Below are positions 1 to 7,323 of a DNA stretch of 13,020 nt, piece by piece. Location: contig JAEZIU010000335.1 in the NCBI GenBank assembly GCA_023436485.1, positions 1 through 13,020 on the forward strand, given 5' to 3'. The DNA is from Bacillota bacterium (GTDB lineage Bacteria; Bacillota; Clostridia; Acetivibrionales; DSM-1351). Under the pieces are notes generated by a model, which had not been told where the DNA came from, did no database searches, and worked only from the letters and a program-made list of their open reading frames with translations. The translations under genes and the position numbers were made by a program. Numbering within the stretch: the first letter of the stretch is position 1; each line of letters begins with the position of its first letter.

Positions 1-726
1 TTCAGACCACTCCATGAGGCAGAAGGAGGATGGTTCTGGTGGGGTGCCGAAGGCCCTGAGAATTGTGTAAAGCTGTACAGGCTGCTATACGACATGTTTA
101 CAAATGAATACCATTTAAACAATATCATATGGGTTTGGACATCCTACACATATGAAACATCTTCAAAATGGTATCCGGGTGATGATGTAGTTGATATTCT
201 TGGTTATGACAAATACAATGCCAAGGATGGACTGCCAAACGGAAGTGCTATTTCTTCAACATTCTATAATATGGTTAAGCTCACCAATGGTAAGAAGCTT
301 GTAACAATGAGTGAAAACGATACAATTCCGCAGGTTTCAAACCTTACAAATGAGATGGCCGGCTGGTTATATTTCTGCCCTTGGTACGGATGGCATCTTA
401 CAGGGGAGCAGAATAATCCGGTTGATTGGCTAAAACAGATGTATACCAGCGATTATTGTATTACTCTGGACGAGCTTCCTGAACTTGAAAACTACCCATT
501 CCCGTCAGGCGGGGATACTCCGACAATCATGTATGGTGATTTGAATGGAGATAAATTAATCGATGCAATTGATCTTGCTTTATTTAAAAAATGTATACTT
601 GAAAACAATCAGAGTATAAAGTCAGCAGATGTTGACGGTAACGGTTCTGTAGATGCTATAGATTTTGTATATATGAAGAAATTTCTGACAGGTGAAATTT
701 CCAGCTTTCCCGCAAGTGGAAAGTAA
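1..726 (+). CDS. GH26 beta-mannanase with C-terminal type I dockerin (5' end missing)
   Basis: This is the C-terminal part of a secreted glycoside hydrolase family 26 enzyme, most likely an endo-beta-1,4-mannanase acting on mannan or galactomannan. The frame is open from base 1, so the start and signal peptide lie upstream. The motif RPLHEAEGGWFWWG at the left edge is the GH26 acid/base block, with the catalytic Glu at bases 16-18. WVWTSY and DILGYDKYN follow as expected. The Glu of TMSENDTIP (bases 313-315) fits the nucleophile, although the usual SE-hydrophobic-G context is altered. A short linker from about base 500 leads to a dockerin (about 533-710) with two calcium-binding repeats, GDLNGDKLIDAID and ADVDGNGSVDAID, which should anchor the enzyme to a scaffoldin cohesin. 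The next gene starts 37 bp downstream, so the two are probably cotranscribed. Family assignment is firm. Mannan as substrate is inferred from the family. Confidence 0.9.
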   Translation, partial: FRPLHEAEGGWFWWGAEGPENCVKLYRLLYDMFTNEYHLNNIIWVWTSYTYETSSKWYPGDDVVDILGYDKYNAKDGLPNGSAISSTFYNMVKLTNGKKLVTMSENDTIPQVSNLTNEMAGWLYFCPWYGWHLTGEQNNPVDWLKQMYTSDYCITLDELPELENYPFPSGGDTPTIMYGDLNGDKLIDAIDLALFKKCILENNQSIKSADVDGNGSVDAIDFVYMKKFLTGEISSFPASGK

Positions 727-763
727 TTGATTTGTTTGTTATTTAAAGAAAGGAAGATATAAT

Positions 764-3100
764 ATGAAAAAAGGATCGATTTTAAAGGTAACAAGAGCTT
801 CTATAATGAGCATTGTTATTCTTGCCATGCTTGTAACTTCATTCACCGTTATGAATGTAAGTGCAGCAGAAACAGACTACAACTATGCAAAATTATTACA
901 GTACTCACAATATTTTTACGATGCAAACATGTGCGGTACCGAAGTTGGTGAAAATAACCAATACACTTGGAGAAATGATTGCCATATTTACGATGCAAAA
1001 CTCCCGCTAGATTCTACAAATACAAATATGACAGATAGTTTTATCAGTCAAAATAAGACTGTTCTTGACCCTGACGGAGACGGAATGGTAGATGTTTCCG
1101 GTGGTTTTCATGATGCCGGTGACCACGTAAAATTCGGTATGCCTGAAGCATATTCAGGTTCAACTCTGGGATGGGGATTTTATGAATTCAAGAATCAATA
1201 TGTTACAACCGGACAAGACAGCCATATAAAAACAATATTAAGATATTTCAATGATTACTTTATGAAAAGCACTTTCCTTGATTCAACCGGTAAGGCTATA
1301 GCATTCTGCTATCAGGTTGGAGACGGAGATGTAGACCATGCATACTGGCAAGCACCTGAAGTTGATGAAATGTTCAGAAGAGGATGGTTTGCAACCGATG
1401 CGATGCCTTCAACCGATTGTGTGGCAGCTGCTGCAGCTTCACTTGCTGTCAATTACATGAATTTCAAGGATGAAGACCCGGCATATGCAGAAAAAAGCCT
1501 TAAATATGCAAAAGCCTTATTCCAATTCGCAGAAAGATGTCCAACCAAATCAGTAAACACTGATGGGCCTAAAGGTTATTACGGATCATCTAAATGGCAG
1601 GATGATTACTGTTGGGCCGCATCATGGCTATATTTGGCAACAGAGGATGATCATTACCTTGACGAAACACTAAAGAATTTTGATTACTATGCACCTTCAT
1701 GCTGGACACATTGCTGGAACGATGTTTGGGCAGGTACGGCATGTATTATTGCTGAAATAAATGATTTAATTGATAAAAACGGACAAGTATTAGAAGATAG
1801 ATACAAAAAATTAACAAATAAGAGTTCATATGAAGAGATTGATTTCTGGAGTCAGATAGCAAAGTTAGTAGATGGTTGGATGTCAGGCAAAAATGTTACA
1901 ATATCACCTGGCGGATATGCTTTCTTAAATCAATGGGGTTCTGCAAGATATAATACCGCTAGCCAGCTCTTAGCACTTGTTTATGATAAGAATCATGGTG
2001 ATACTCCTTCACAATACAGCCAATGGGCTAAATCACAAATGGATTATCTGCTGGGCAACAATCCGTTAAGTCGCTGTTATGTAGTAGGATACAGTGATAA
2101 TTCAGTAAAATATCCTCACCACAGGGCTGCATCTGGATATGCTACTGCCGAAGGAACCGGTCCTCAGAAATATGTTCTTTACGGTGCATTGGTTGGAGGC
2201 CCTGATGCCAGTGACCAACATAAGGATATTACCTCAGACTATGTGTACAATGAAGTAACAATAGACTATAATGCTGCCTTTGTTGGAGCCAGTGCAGGTA
2301 TTTACAGATACTTCGGAAATTCAACAATGCAGGTTACACCTGATTTTCCACCACTGCCAGATGAGGATGATCCTGAAGACCCTTCCGGTTCTGCATACTG
2401 GGTAGAAGGTTTTTGTGTAGATGTAGCTCAATCTGACGGACCAAAAGCAACAGAAGTAACTTTATTTGTAAAATCAGATGTAACAAAAACTTCAAAAAAT
2501 ATTTCTGTAAGATACTACTTTGACTCAACAGGGATGACATCACTTGATCCTAATAAAATCGAAATGAGACAGTTATATGATCAGACGGCTGCAGAAACAG
2601 ATTATGCAGCTGAAATTTCAGGGCCACACCTCTATAAAGATAAAATCTACTATATAGAAGTAAAATGGCCTGATTATGTAATTGCAAATTCCAACAAGAA
2701 ATATCAGTTTGCTATAGGTACATATGCTTGGCAGAATTACTGGGATCCTACTGATGACTGGAGCCACCAGGGCTTAAAAGTTGTTGAGGACAGTTGGAAA
2801 GGCACACCCGAAAAGGCAGACAATATCTGTGTTTATGACAATGGCGTTCTAGTTGGCGGTACTGAGCCAGATGGAACTACACCGGGTGGAAATAATCCTG
2901 GTCCAACAATTAAACCGGGTGACCTGAATAACGATACAACAATTGATGCTTTGGACTTGACATTGCTGAAAATGCACTTGTTGGGAATCAAAGTTCTTGC
3001 AGGAGATGCGCTGAAAGCAGCAGATATAGATGCCGGGGGTACAGTTGATGCACTCGATTATGTTCAATTGAAAAAGATAATATTGACACAGGCAGTATAA
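764..3100 (+). CDS. Cellulosomal GH9-CBM3c-dockerin endoglucanase
   Basis: This is a complete 778-residue secreted cellulase. A signal peptide with a Lys/Arg-rich start and a hydrophobic core ends near VSA-AE (after residue 34). The GH9 catalytic domain spans about 39-515. It has the DAGD block at 117-120 (base-side Asp residues), the PHHR block at 451-454 and the catalytic acid Glu497 in YNEVTIDYNAAF. A family 3c-like carbohydrate-binding module follows at about 545-685, with YYIEVKW and the late YWDPTDDWSHQGL motif. GH9-CBM3c pairs (theme B) are typically processive endoglucanases in which the module extends the active cleft. A Pro/Gly/Thr linker leads to a dockerin (about 718-776) with two repeats, both containing DALD. 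The start is ATG with AAAGGA upstream. No terminator separates it from the mannanase gene. It resembles Cel9G/Cel9J-type enzymes of R. cellulolyticum, but I cannot assign a specific name. Confidence 0.95.
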   Translation: MKKGSILKVTRASIMSIVILAMLVTSFTVMNVSAAETDYNYAKLLQYSQYFYDANMCGTEVGENNQYTWRNDCHIYDAKLPLDSTNTNMTDSFISQNKTVLDPDGDGMVDVSGGFHDAGDHVKFGMPEAYSGSTLGWGFYEFKNQYVTTGQDSHIKTILRYFNDYFMKSTFLDSTGKAIAFCYQVGDGDVDHAYWQAPEVDEMFRRGWFATDAMPSTDCVAAAAASLAVNYMNFKDEDPAYAEKSLKYAKALFQFAERCPTKSVNTDGPKGYYGSSKWQDDYCWAASWLYLATEDDHYLDETLKNFDYYAPSCWTHCWNDVWAGTACIIAEINDLIDKNGQVLEDRYKKLTNKSSYEEIDFWSQIAKLVDGWMSGKNVTISPGGYAFLNQWGSARYNTASQLLALVYDKNHGDTPSQYSQWAKSQMDYLLGNNPLSRCYVVGYSDNSVKYPHHRAASGYATAEGTGPQKYVLYGALVGGPDASDQHKDITSDYVYNEVTIDYNAAFVGASAGIYRYFGNSTMQVTPDFPPLPDEDDPEDPSGSAYWVEGFCVDVAQSDGPKATEVTLFVKSDVTKTSKNISVRYYFDSTGMTSLDPNKIEMRQLYDQTAAETDYAAEISGPHLYKDKIYYIEVKWPDYVIANSNKKYQFAIGTYAWQNYWDPTDDWSHQGLKVVEDSWKGTPEKADNICVYDNGVLVGGTEPDGTTPGGNNPGPTIKPGDLNNDTTIDALDLTLLKMHLLGIKVLAGDALKAADIDAGGTVDALDYVQLKKIILTQAV

Positions 3101-3103
3101 CAA

Positions 3104-3165
3104 AAAAGGCAAAAGGGAGTTTGCATAACTACTAAAAAGTAGCTAGGGAAGCTCCCTTTGCTTTT
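3104..3165 (+). promoter_or_regulatory. Intergenic stem-loop after the GH9-CBM3c gene (processing site or weak terminator)
   Basis: An outer stem pairs 3104-3119 with 3152-3165 (GGGAG with CTCCC, then A/T and GC pairs with small bulges). It encloses a perfect inner hairpin, CTACT-AAAA-AGTAG, at 3129-3142. A broken T-rich run follows (TTTGCTTTTACTT). This could be a leaky terminator. It could also be an mRNA-stabilising stem like those reported between genes of the R. cellulolyticum cip-cel operon. The pairing is directly visible; the role is inferred. Confidence 0.6.
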
Positions 3166-3178
3166 ACTTAATTTAAGG

Positions 3179-3207
3179 CTGTTTTACTTTCAAGAGGGTA
3201 ACAACAG
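3179..3207 (+). promoter_or_regulatory. Second stem-loop in the leader of the third gene
   Basis: CTGTT+TTAC (3179-3187) pairs with GTAA-C-AACAG (3198-3207). This gives a 9-bp stem with a single bulged C and a 10-base loop. It lies 14 bases upstream of the TAGGAGG ribosome site of the next gene, so it would sit in the 5' end of any processed message. It may protect that end or influence translation. No experimental role is known to me. Confidence 0.45.
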
Positions 3208-3235
3208 TAATTAAATAATTTAGGAGGCAAATTTG

Positions 3236-5173
3236 ATGAATTTAATAAGTCCTGAAAGAAACCGTAAAATAAGAGCAGGGATTGCATGCTTTGTAGCAAG
3301 CGGAATTCTTGCAACCTGCGGGTGTATTATTCCCGGGAATTTCAATCAAAAGGTGTATGCGGCAAGTACGTCTCCCGGAGATTATCAGCAGGATTCCCGC
3401 ATACGACTCAACTCTATCGGTTATCTTCCAGAAGCCGAGAAAAAAGCAACAATCGCAGCTACATCCGGTGATTTCGTTGTAGTAAATTCAAGCGGAACAG
3501 CTGTTCTCACAGGTAGAACTACTTCCGTTAATGATACTGATACCAATGAGCAGGTTAGTATTGCTGATTTTTCATCGGTAAAAACGGAAGGAAGTTACAC
3601 CTTGCTGGTGCCGGGAGTAGGAAAGAGTGTAACCTTCAAAATCGATCAAAATATTTTCGTTAATCCTTTTAAAACATCAATGCTTGGAATGTACCTCTGG
3701 CGCTGCGGAACGTCAGTTTCCGCAACATATAACGGCAAGGTATTTTCTCATGAGGCTTGTCATACCAAGGACGCATATACTGACTATATTAATGGACAGC
3801 ATAACATAAAAGAAGGCGGAAAAGGATGGCACGATGCCGGAGATTACAATAAATATGTTGTTAATGCCGGTGTTACCGTAGGTTCCATGTTTTTTGCATG
3901 GGAGCAGTTTAAAGATCAGATAAAAGATATTTCCTTAACAATGCCGGAGAGTAACAATTCAATGCCGGATTATTTGGATGAACTGAAATATGAAACGGAT
4001 TGGCTTTTAACCATGCAATATCCTGATGGTAGTGGTAAGGTAAGCCATAAGCTTTCTACAAAAGACTTTGGCGGATTTGTGCTGCCGGAAAGAGAAACAG
4101 CAGACAGATATTTTACATCTTGGGGAAGTGCTGCAACAGCAGACTTTGTTGCTATGCTGGCAATGGCTTCAAGAGCATTCAGACCGTATGATGCAGCATA
4201 TGCGGACAAATGCATTGCTGCCGCAAAAGTCAGCTATGCTTGTTTAAAAGCAAATCCTGGAAATACAAAACCTGACCAAAGTGCTTTTACTACAGGAGGA
4301 TATGATACCACAGATACCGACGACAGGCTATGGGCAGCTGCGGAGATGTGGGAAACCCTTGGTGACAGCAGTTACCTAGCAGATTTTGAAGCCAGTGCAA
4401 ATAACTTTACAAAGAAAATTGACATTGATTTCGATTGGGGAAATGTAAATAATCTTGGAATGTTTACATACCTGTTATCCGAAAAGAGCGGAAAAAACAC
4501 TTCACTGTATAATTCAATTAAGAGTGCATTGATTTCAGCTGCAGACAGTATCGTTACTACCGCCGACGGACACGGCTATGGAAGACCAATGGGAGCAACC
4601 TATTACTGGGGCTGCAACGGAGCCGTGGCACGTCAGACCATGATTCTTAATATTGCAAATAAATTATCACCAAAGTCTGAGTATGTTAATACATCACTGG
4701 ATGCATTGAACTTCCTGTTTGGCAGAAACTATTATGACCGTTCCTTTGTTACAGGGATGGGACTAAACCCTCCAATGTACCCACATGACAGACGTTCAGG
4801 CGGTGATTCACTGACAGATCCATGGCCTGGATATTTGGTTGGTGGAGGTTGGCCGGGAGCTAAAGATTGGAAGGACGATCAGGAAAGTTATCAGACCAAT
4901 GAGATTGCAATCAATTGGAATGGTGCATTGATTTATGCTCTGGCAGCATCTCTCGACATGCCTGATACTTCTGATGTACTAATGGGAGATATAAACATGG
5001 ATGCAAAAGTGGATGCAATTGATTATGCATTTCTGAAAAAGAATTTATTGGGAATGGGTGATTTATCCGGGGATGCATTGAGACTTGCAGATGTAAACCA
5101 TGATAATGCAGTTGACGCTTTGGATTTATCTATTTTAAAACAGTATTTGTTAGGTAAGATTACAAGCTTATAA
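3236..5173 (+). CDS. Cellulosomal Ig-like/GH9/dockerin cellulase
   Basis: This is a complete secreted cellulase of 645 residues. I chose the ATG at 3236, 8 bases after GGAGG; a TTG at 3233 would add one residue. The signal peptide has a basic start (PERNRKIR) and a hydrophobic core, and probably ends at VYA-AS (after residue 42). An Ig-like CelD_N domain (about 53-135) precedes GH9 (about 140-575), giving theme-D architecture as in C. thermocellum CelD. Active-site blocks are DAGD at 200-203, PHDRRSGGD at 516-524 (His517, Arg519) and the acid Glu556 in NEIAINWN. A short linker leads to a dockerin at 583-645 with DAID and DALD repeats. The following gene is a close paralogue. The protein should act on cellulose or other beta-1,4-glucans outside the cell as part of the cellulosome. 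The exact mode, endo or exo, cannot be read from the sequence. Confidence 0.95.
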   Translation: MNLISPERNRKIRAGIACFVASGILATCGCIIPGNFNQKVYAASTSPGDYQQDSRIRLNSIGYLPEAEKKATIAATSGDFVVVNSSGTAVLTGRTTSVNDTDTNEQVSIADFSSVKTEGSYTLLVPGVGKSVTFKIDQNIFVNPFKTSMLGMYLWRCGTSVSATYNGKVFSHEACHTKDAYTDYINGQHNIKEGGKGWHDAGDYNKYVVNAGVTVGSMFFAWEQFKDQIKDISLTMPESNNSMPDYLDELKYETDWLLTMQYPDGSGKVSHKLSTKDFGGFVLPERETADRYFTSWGSAATADFVAMLAMASRAFRPYDAAYADKCIAAAKVSYACLKANPGNTKPDQSAFTTGGYDTTDTDDRLWAAAEMWETLGDSSYLADFEASANNFTKKIDIDFDWGNVNNLGMFTYLLSEKSGKNTSLYNSIKSALISAADSIVTTADGHGYGRPMGATYYWGCNGAVARQTMILNIANKLSPKSEYVNTSLDALNFLFGRNYYDRSFVTGMGLNPPMYPHDRRSGGDSLTDPWPGYLVGGGWPGAKDWKDDQESYQTNEIAINWNGALIYALAASLDMPDTSDVLMGDINMDAKVDAIDYAFLKKNLLGMGDLSGDALRLADVNHDNAVDALDLSILKQYLLGKITSL

Positions 5174-5191
5174 ATATAGGGTTTTTGAAAA

Positions 5192-5226
5192 TGCAATCGG
5201 GAGTGAATAAATAGCTCCTGATTGCA
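5192..5226 (+). promoter_or_regulatory. Intergenic stem-loop between the paired GH9 genes
   Basis: TGCAATCGGGAG (5192-5203) pairs with CTCCTGATTGCA (5215-5226) over 12 bp with one G-T pair and an 11-base A/T-rich loop. No T-run follows, so this is unlikely to be a classical terminator. It suits a 3'-end stabilising or RNA-processing element that sets the relative amounts of the upstream and downstream messages. The function is inferred. Confidence 0.6.
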
Positions 5227-5262
5227 GATTATAATCGCTGAAAATATCGGAGGTAGGCTGCT

Positions 5263-6897
5263 ATGAACATTCATCTCAATAATTATCAGATTGACTCTCG
5301 GGTTCGCCTTAATTCAATAGGCTTTATACCAACTCAGGAGAAAAAAGCCACAATAGCAGCGGAATGCAGCTGTTTTCATATTGCAACTCAAAACGGTCAG
5401 GTGGTTTTTACGGGAAGCCCTGGAACCGTCTATAATACAGACACTGATGAGCAGGTAAAAATTGCTGATTTTTCTGCTGTAACCGGTGAAGGAAGCTATG
5501 TTCTTGTAGCTGAAGGAGTTGGTAAAAGCACAACATTTAAGATTGATAAGAATATCTATATAGAGCCTTTTAAAACAGCAATGCTGGGTATGTACCTGTG
5601 GCGCTGCGGAACAGCGGTTTCTGCCACCTACAAAGGTGACGTATTTTCCCATCAAGCATGTCATAAAAATGATGGGTATACAGATTACGTAAACAATCAA
5701 CATACTATTAAGGATGGCACGAAGGGCTGGCATGATGCGGGAGATTATAATAAATATGTTGTGAATGCCGGTATTAGTATAGGTTCAATGTTGTTTGCGT
5801 GGGAGCAATTTAAAGGGGAGATTAAAGATATTACCTTAACCATGCCTGAGAATAACAATGAAATTCCCGACTACCTTGACGAAATAAAGTATGAAACCGA
5901 TTGGCTTTTAACCATGCAGTATCCTGATGGTAGCGGAAGAGTCAGCCATAAGTTATCAACGCTGGATTTTGGACCCTTTCAGCCTCCTGAAAATGAGACA
6001 ACAGAAAGATATTTCACTCCATGGAGTAGTGCGGCAACAGCAGATTTTGTTGCAGTAATGGCCATGGCATCAAGAGCATTCAGACCATATGATTCTGCTT
6101 ATGCTGACAGGTGCATAGAGGCCGCCAAGATAAGCTATGACTTTTTGAAAGCAAACCCTGAAAATGTAAGACCTGATCAGAGTGATTTTTTAACAGGAGC
6201 ATATGATTTGCCTGATTTTGACGACACTGACGACAGGCTATGGGCAGCTGCAGAAATGTGGGAGACTTTTGGGGATAGCTCTTATCTTTCAGACTTTGAA
6301 ACGAAAGTTACAAGCTTTAATAATATAGTTGAAATTGATATGTTCGAGTGGATGCAGGTAAATAACCTTGGAGTATTCACCTATTTGCTTTCAAACAGAT
6401 GTGGTAAAAATCCGGAGGTATATAACACAGTTAAAAATGCTCTAATCACCGCAGCCGACACCTTAGTATCGAACAGAGACAATCACGGCTACGGGCGTCC
6501 AATGGGAACATTGTATTATTGGGGTTGTAACGGCACTGTTGCACGTCAGACCATGATTCTTAATGTTGCAAACAAGTTGTCACCTAAAAAATCTTATTTA
6601 AATACTATTTTGGACGCAGTAGGGTTCCTGTTTGGAAGAAACTATTACAATCGCTCATTCGTAACAGGCATAGGTACAAATCCGCCAATGCATCCTCATG
6701 ACTCTCGTTCTGCCAGTGATTCCATAACAAATCCGTGGCCGGGATATCTTGTTGGCGGAGGGTGGCCCGGTGCAAAGGATTGGGTAGACCAAGAAGAAAG
6801 TTATATGACAAACGAAGTTGCTATTAATTGGAATAGTGCATTGATATATGCTTTGGCTGCTTCATTAAGCATTAGTCATCAATGTGGATGCCCTTAA
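5263..6897 (+). CDS. Ig-like/GH9 glycosidase lacking signal peptide and dockerin
   Basis: This 544-residue protein is a close paralogue of the preceding GH9 enzyme, roughly 70% identical by eye over the shared Ig-like and GH9 domains. It begins directly at the Ig-like domain (MNIHLNNYQIDSRVRLNS) and stops just after GH9 (SLSISHQCGCP), so it has neither export signal nor dockerin. The ATG is well supported by GGAGG 9 bases upstream, and no signal-like sequence precedes it. Ig-like is at about 10-95 and GH9 at about 100-535. DAGD (158-161) and the acid Glu518 (NEVAINWN) are present. The conserved His-x-Arg site reads His479-Asp-Ser-Arg, so the usual Arg is replaced. The enzyme probably works in the cytoplasm on imported cellodextrins, as signal-less GH9 enzymes do in some bacteria. 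It could instead be a decaying cellulosomal gene, although the long conserved frame argues for continued selection. Confidence 0.9.
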   Translation: MNIHLNNYQIDSRVRLNSIGFIPTQEKKATIAAECSCFHIATQNGQVVFTGSPGTVYNTDTDEQVKIADFSAVTGEGSYVLVAEGVGKSTTFKIDKNIYIEPFKTAMLGMYLWRCGTAVSATYKGDVFSHQACHKNDGYTDYVNNQHTIKDGTKGWHDAGDYNKYVVNAGISIGSMLFAWEQFKGEIKDITLTMPENNNEIPDYLDEIKYETDWLLTMQYPDGSGRVSHKLSTLDFGPFQPPENETTERYFTPWSSAATADFVAVMAMASRAFRPYDSAYADRCIEAAKISYDFLKANPENVRPDQSDFLTGAYDLPDFDDTDDRLWAAAEMWETFGDSSYLSDFETKVTSFNNIVEIDMFEWMQVNNLGVFTYLLSNRCGKNPEVYNTVKNALITAADTLVSNRDNHGYGRPMGTLYYWGCNGTVARQTMILNVANKLSPKKSYLNTILDAVGFLFGRNYYNRSFVTGIGTNPPMHPHDSRSASDSITNPWPGYLVGGGWPGAKDWVDQEESYMTNEVAINWNSALIYALAASLSISHQCGCP

Positions 6898-6912
6898 ATA
6901 ACTTATTAATAG

Positions 6913-6960
6913 AAAACTCCTTTTTACGGCTGATGATTCAGCTGTAAAAAGGAGTTTTTT
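6913..6960. terminator. Bidirectional intrinsic terminator closing the cellulase operon
   Basis: A 21-bp stem (6913-6933 with 6938-6958, one G-T pair, loop TGAT) is flanked by T6 on the + strand and by TTTT then an A/T-rich stretch on the - strand. It lies 15 bases after the GH9 stop and 10 bases before the 3' end of the convergent DUF1657 gene, so it serves both directions. Confidence 0.93.
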
Positions 6961-6970
6961 GCTATAAAAA

Positions 6971-7177
6971 TTACTGCTGTTGGTTTAATTCATTACCTTG
7001 GCTTATATAATTCAATCTGTTGTTTAAATACTGAAGGTGCTTTTCAAGGTCGCAGCTCATTTCGTCGTACATCTGTTTAGCAGATTGATCCTGAGTAGAC
7101 TGAGCCATTACCTTATAAGTTCCTTTTGCTGATTCGCAAGCGGCAACTGCTTTTTGTAAATCGCTTTGTACAGTCAT
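6971..7177 (-). CDS. DUF1657 small protein (spore-associated family)
   Basis: This is a 68-residue soluble protein starting MTVQSDLQKAVAACESAKG and ending in a Gln-rich tail. The start at 7177 is set by GAGGTGAT 4 bases upstream; a longer reading from 7216 would add 13 residues that contain this ribosome site. Residue pattern and length match DUF1657, with a central TQDQSAKQMYDEMS segment followed by an amphipathic helix with YLNNRLNYI. The protein is probably a two-helix hairpin. In spore-forming Firmicutes, DUF1657 genes often sit beside spoVAC-AD-AE or YetF-like genes and are thought to be expressed in the forespore. None of those genes is visible here. The molecular function is unknown. 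I could not see a convincing sigma-F/G promoter. It is divergent from the next + strand gene across about 146 bp. Confidence 0.85.
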   Translation of the reverse strand: MTVQSDLQKAVAACESAKGTYKVMAQSTQDQSAKQMYDEMSCDLEKHLQYLNNRLNYISQGNELNQQQ

Positions 7178-7323
7178 TATTATCACCTCGCCTTCGACAA
7201 ATAATATTTTAACCATGAATCCACTAAGAATTCGAAAATTAAGAAAACAAATAATGGATATGTTGAATTAAATGTAATTACTTAGGAATTATATAAATGT
7301 ATGAAACAGCAAAAGGAGTTACT

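Noticed and set aside
3236..3361. Possible lipoprotein signal (LATC and a second Cys) in the third GH9 gene
   Set aside because: Thr before Cys does not fit the lipobox, and a better signal peptidase I site (VYA-AS) lies downstream; a dockerin enzyme should be released.
5314..5733. 139-residue open frame on the - strand
   Set aside because: It lies wholly inside the GH9 gene, has no ribosome site or family pattern, and is a shadow of the coding strand.
7178..7216. 13-residue N-terminal extension of the DUF1657 protein
   Set aside because: The extension contains the GAGGTGAT ribosome site of the shorter start, and the family normally begins MTV.
7297..7323. Upstream ATG for the duplicated membrane protein
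   Set aside because: It has no ribosome site, while AAAGGAG lies within this stretch and directs the ATG at 7324.
7178..7323. Sigma-G or sigma-A promoters in the divergent spacer
   Set aside because: Several A/T-rich matches exist, but none has both elements at the right spacing.
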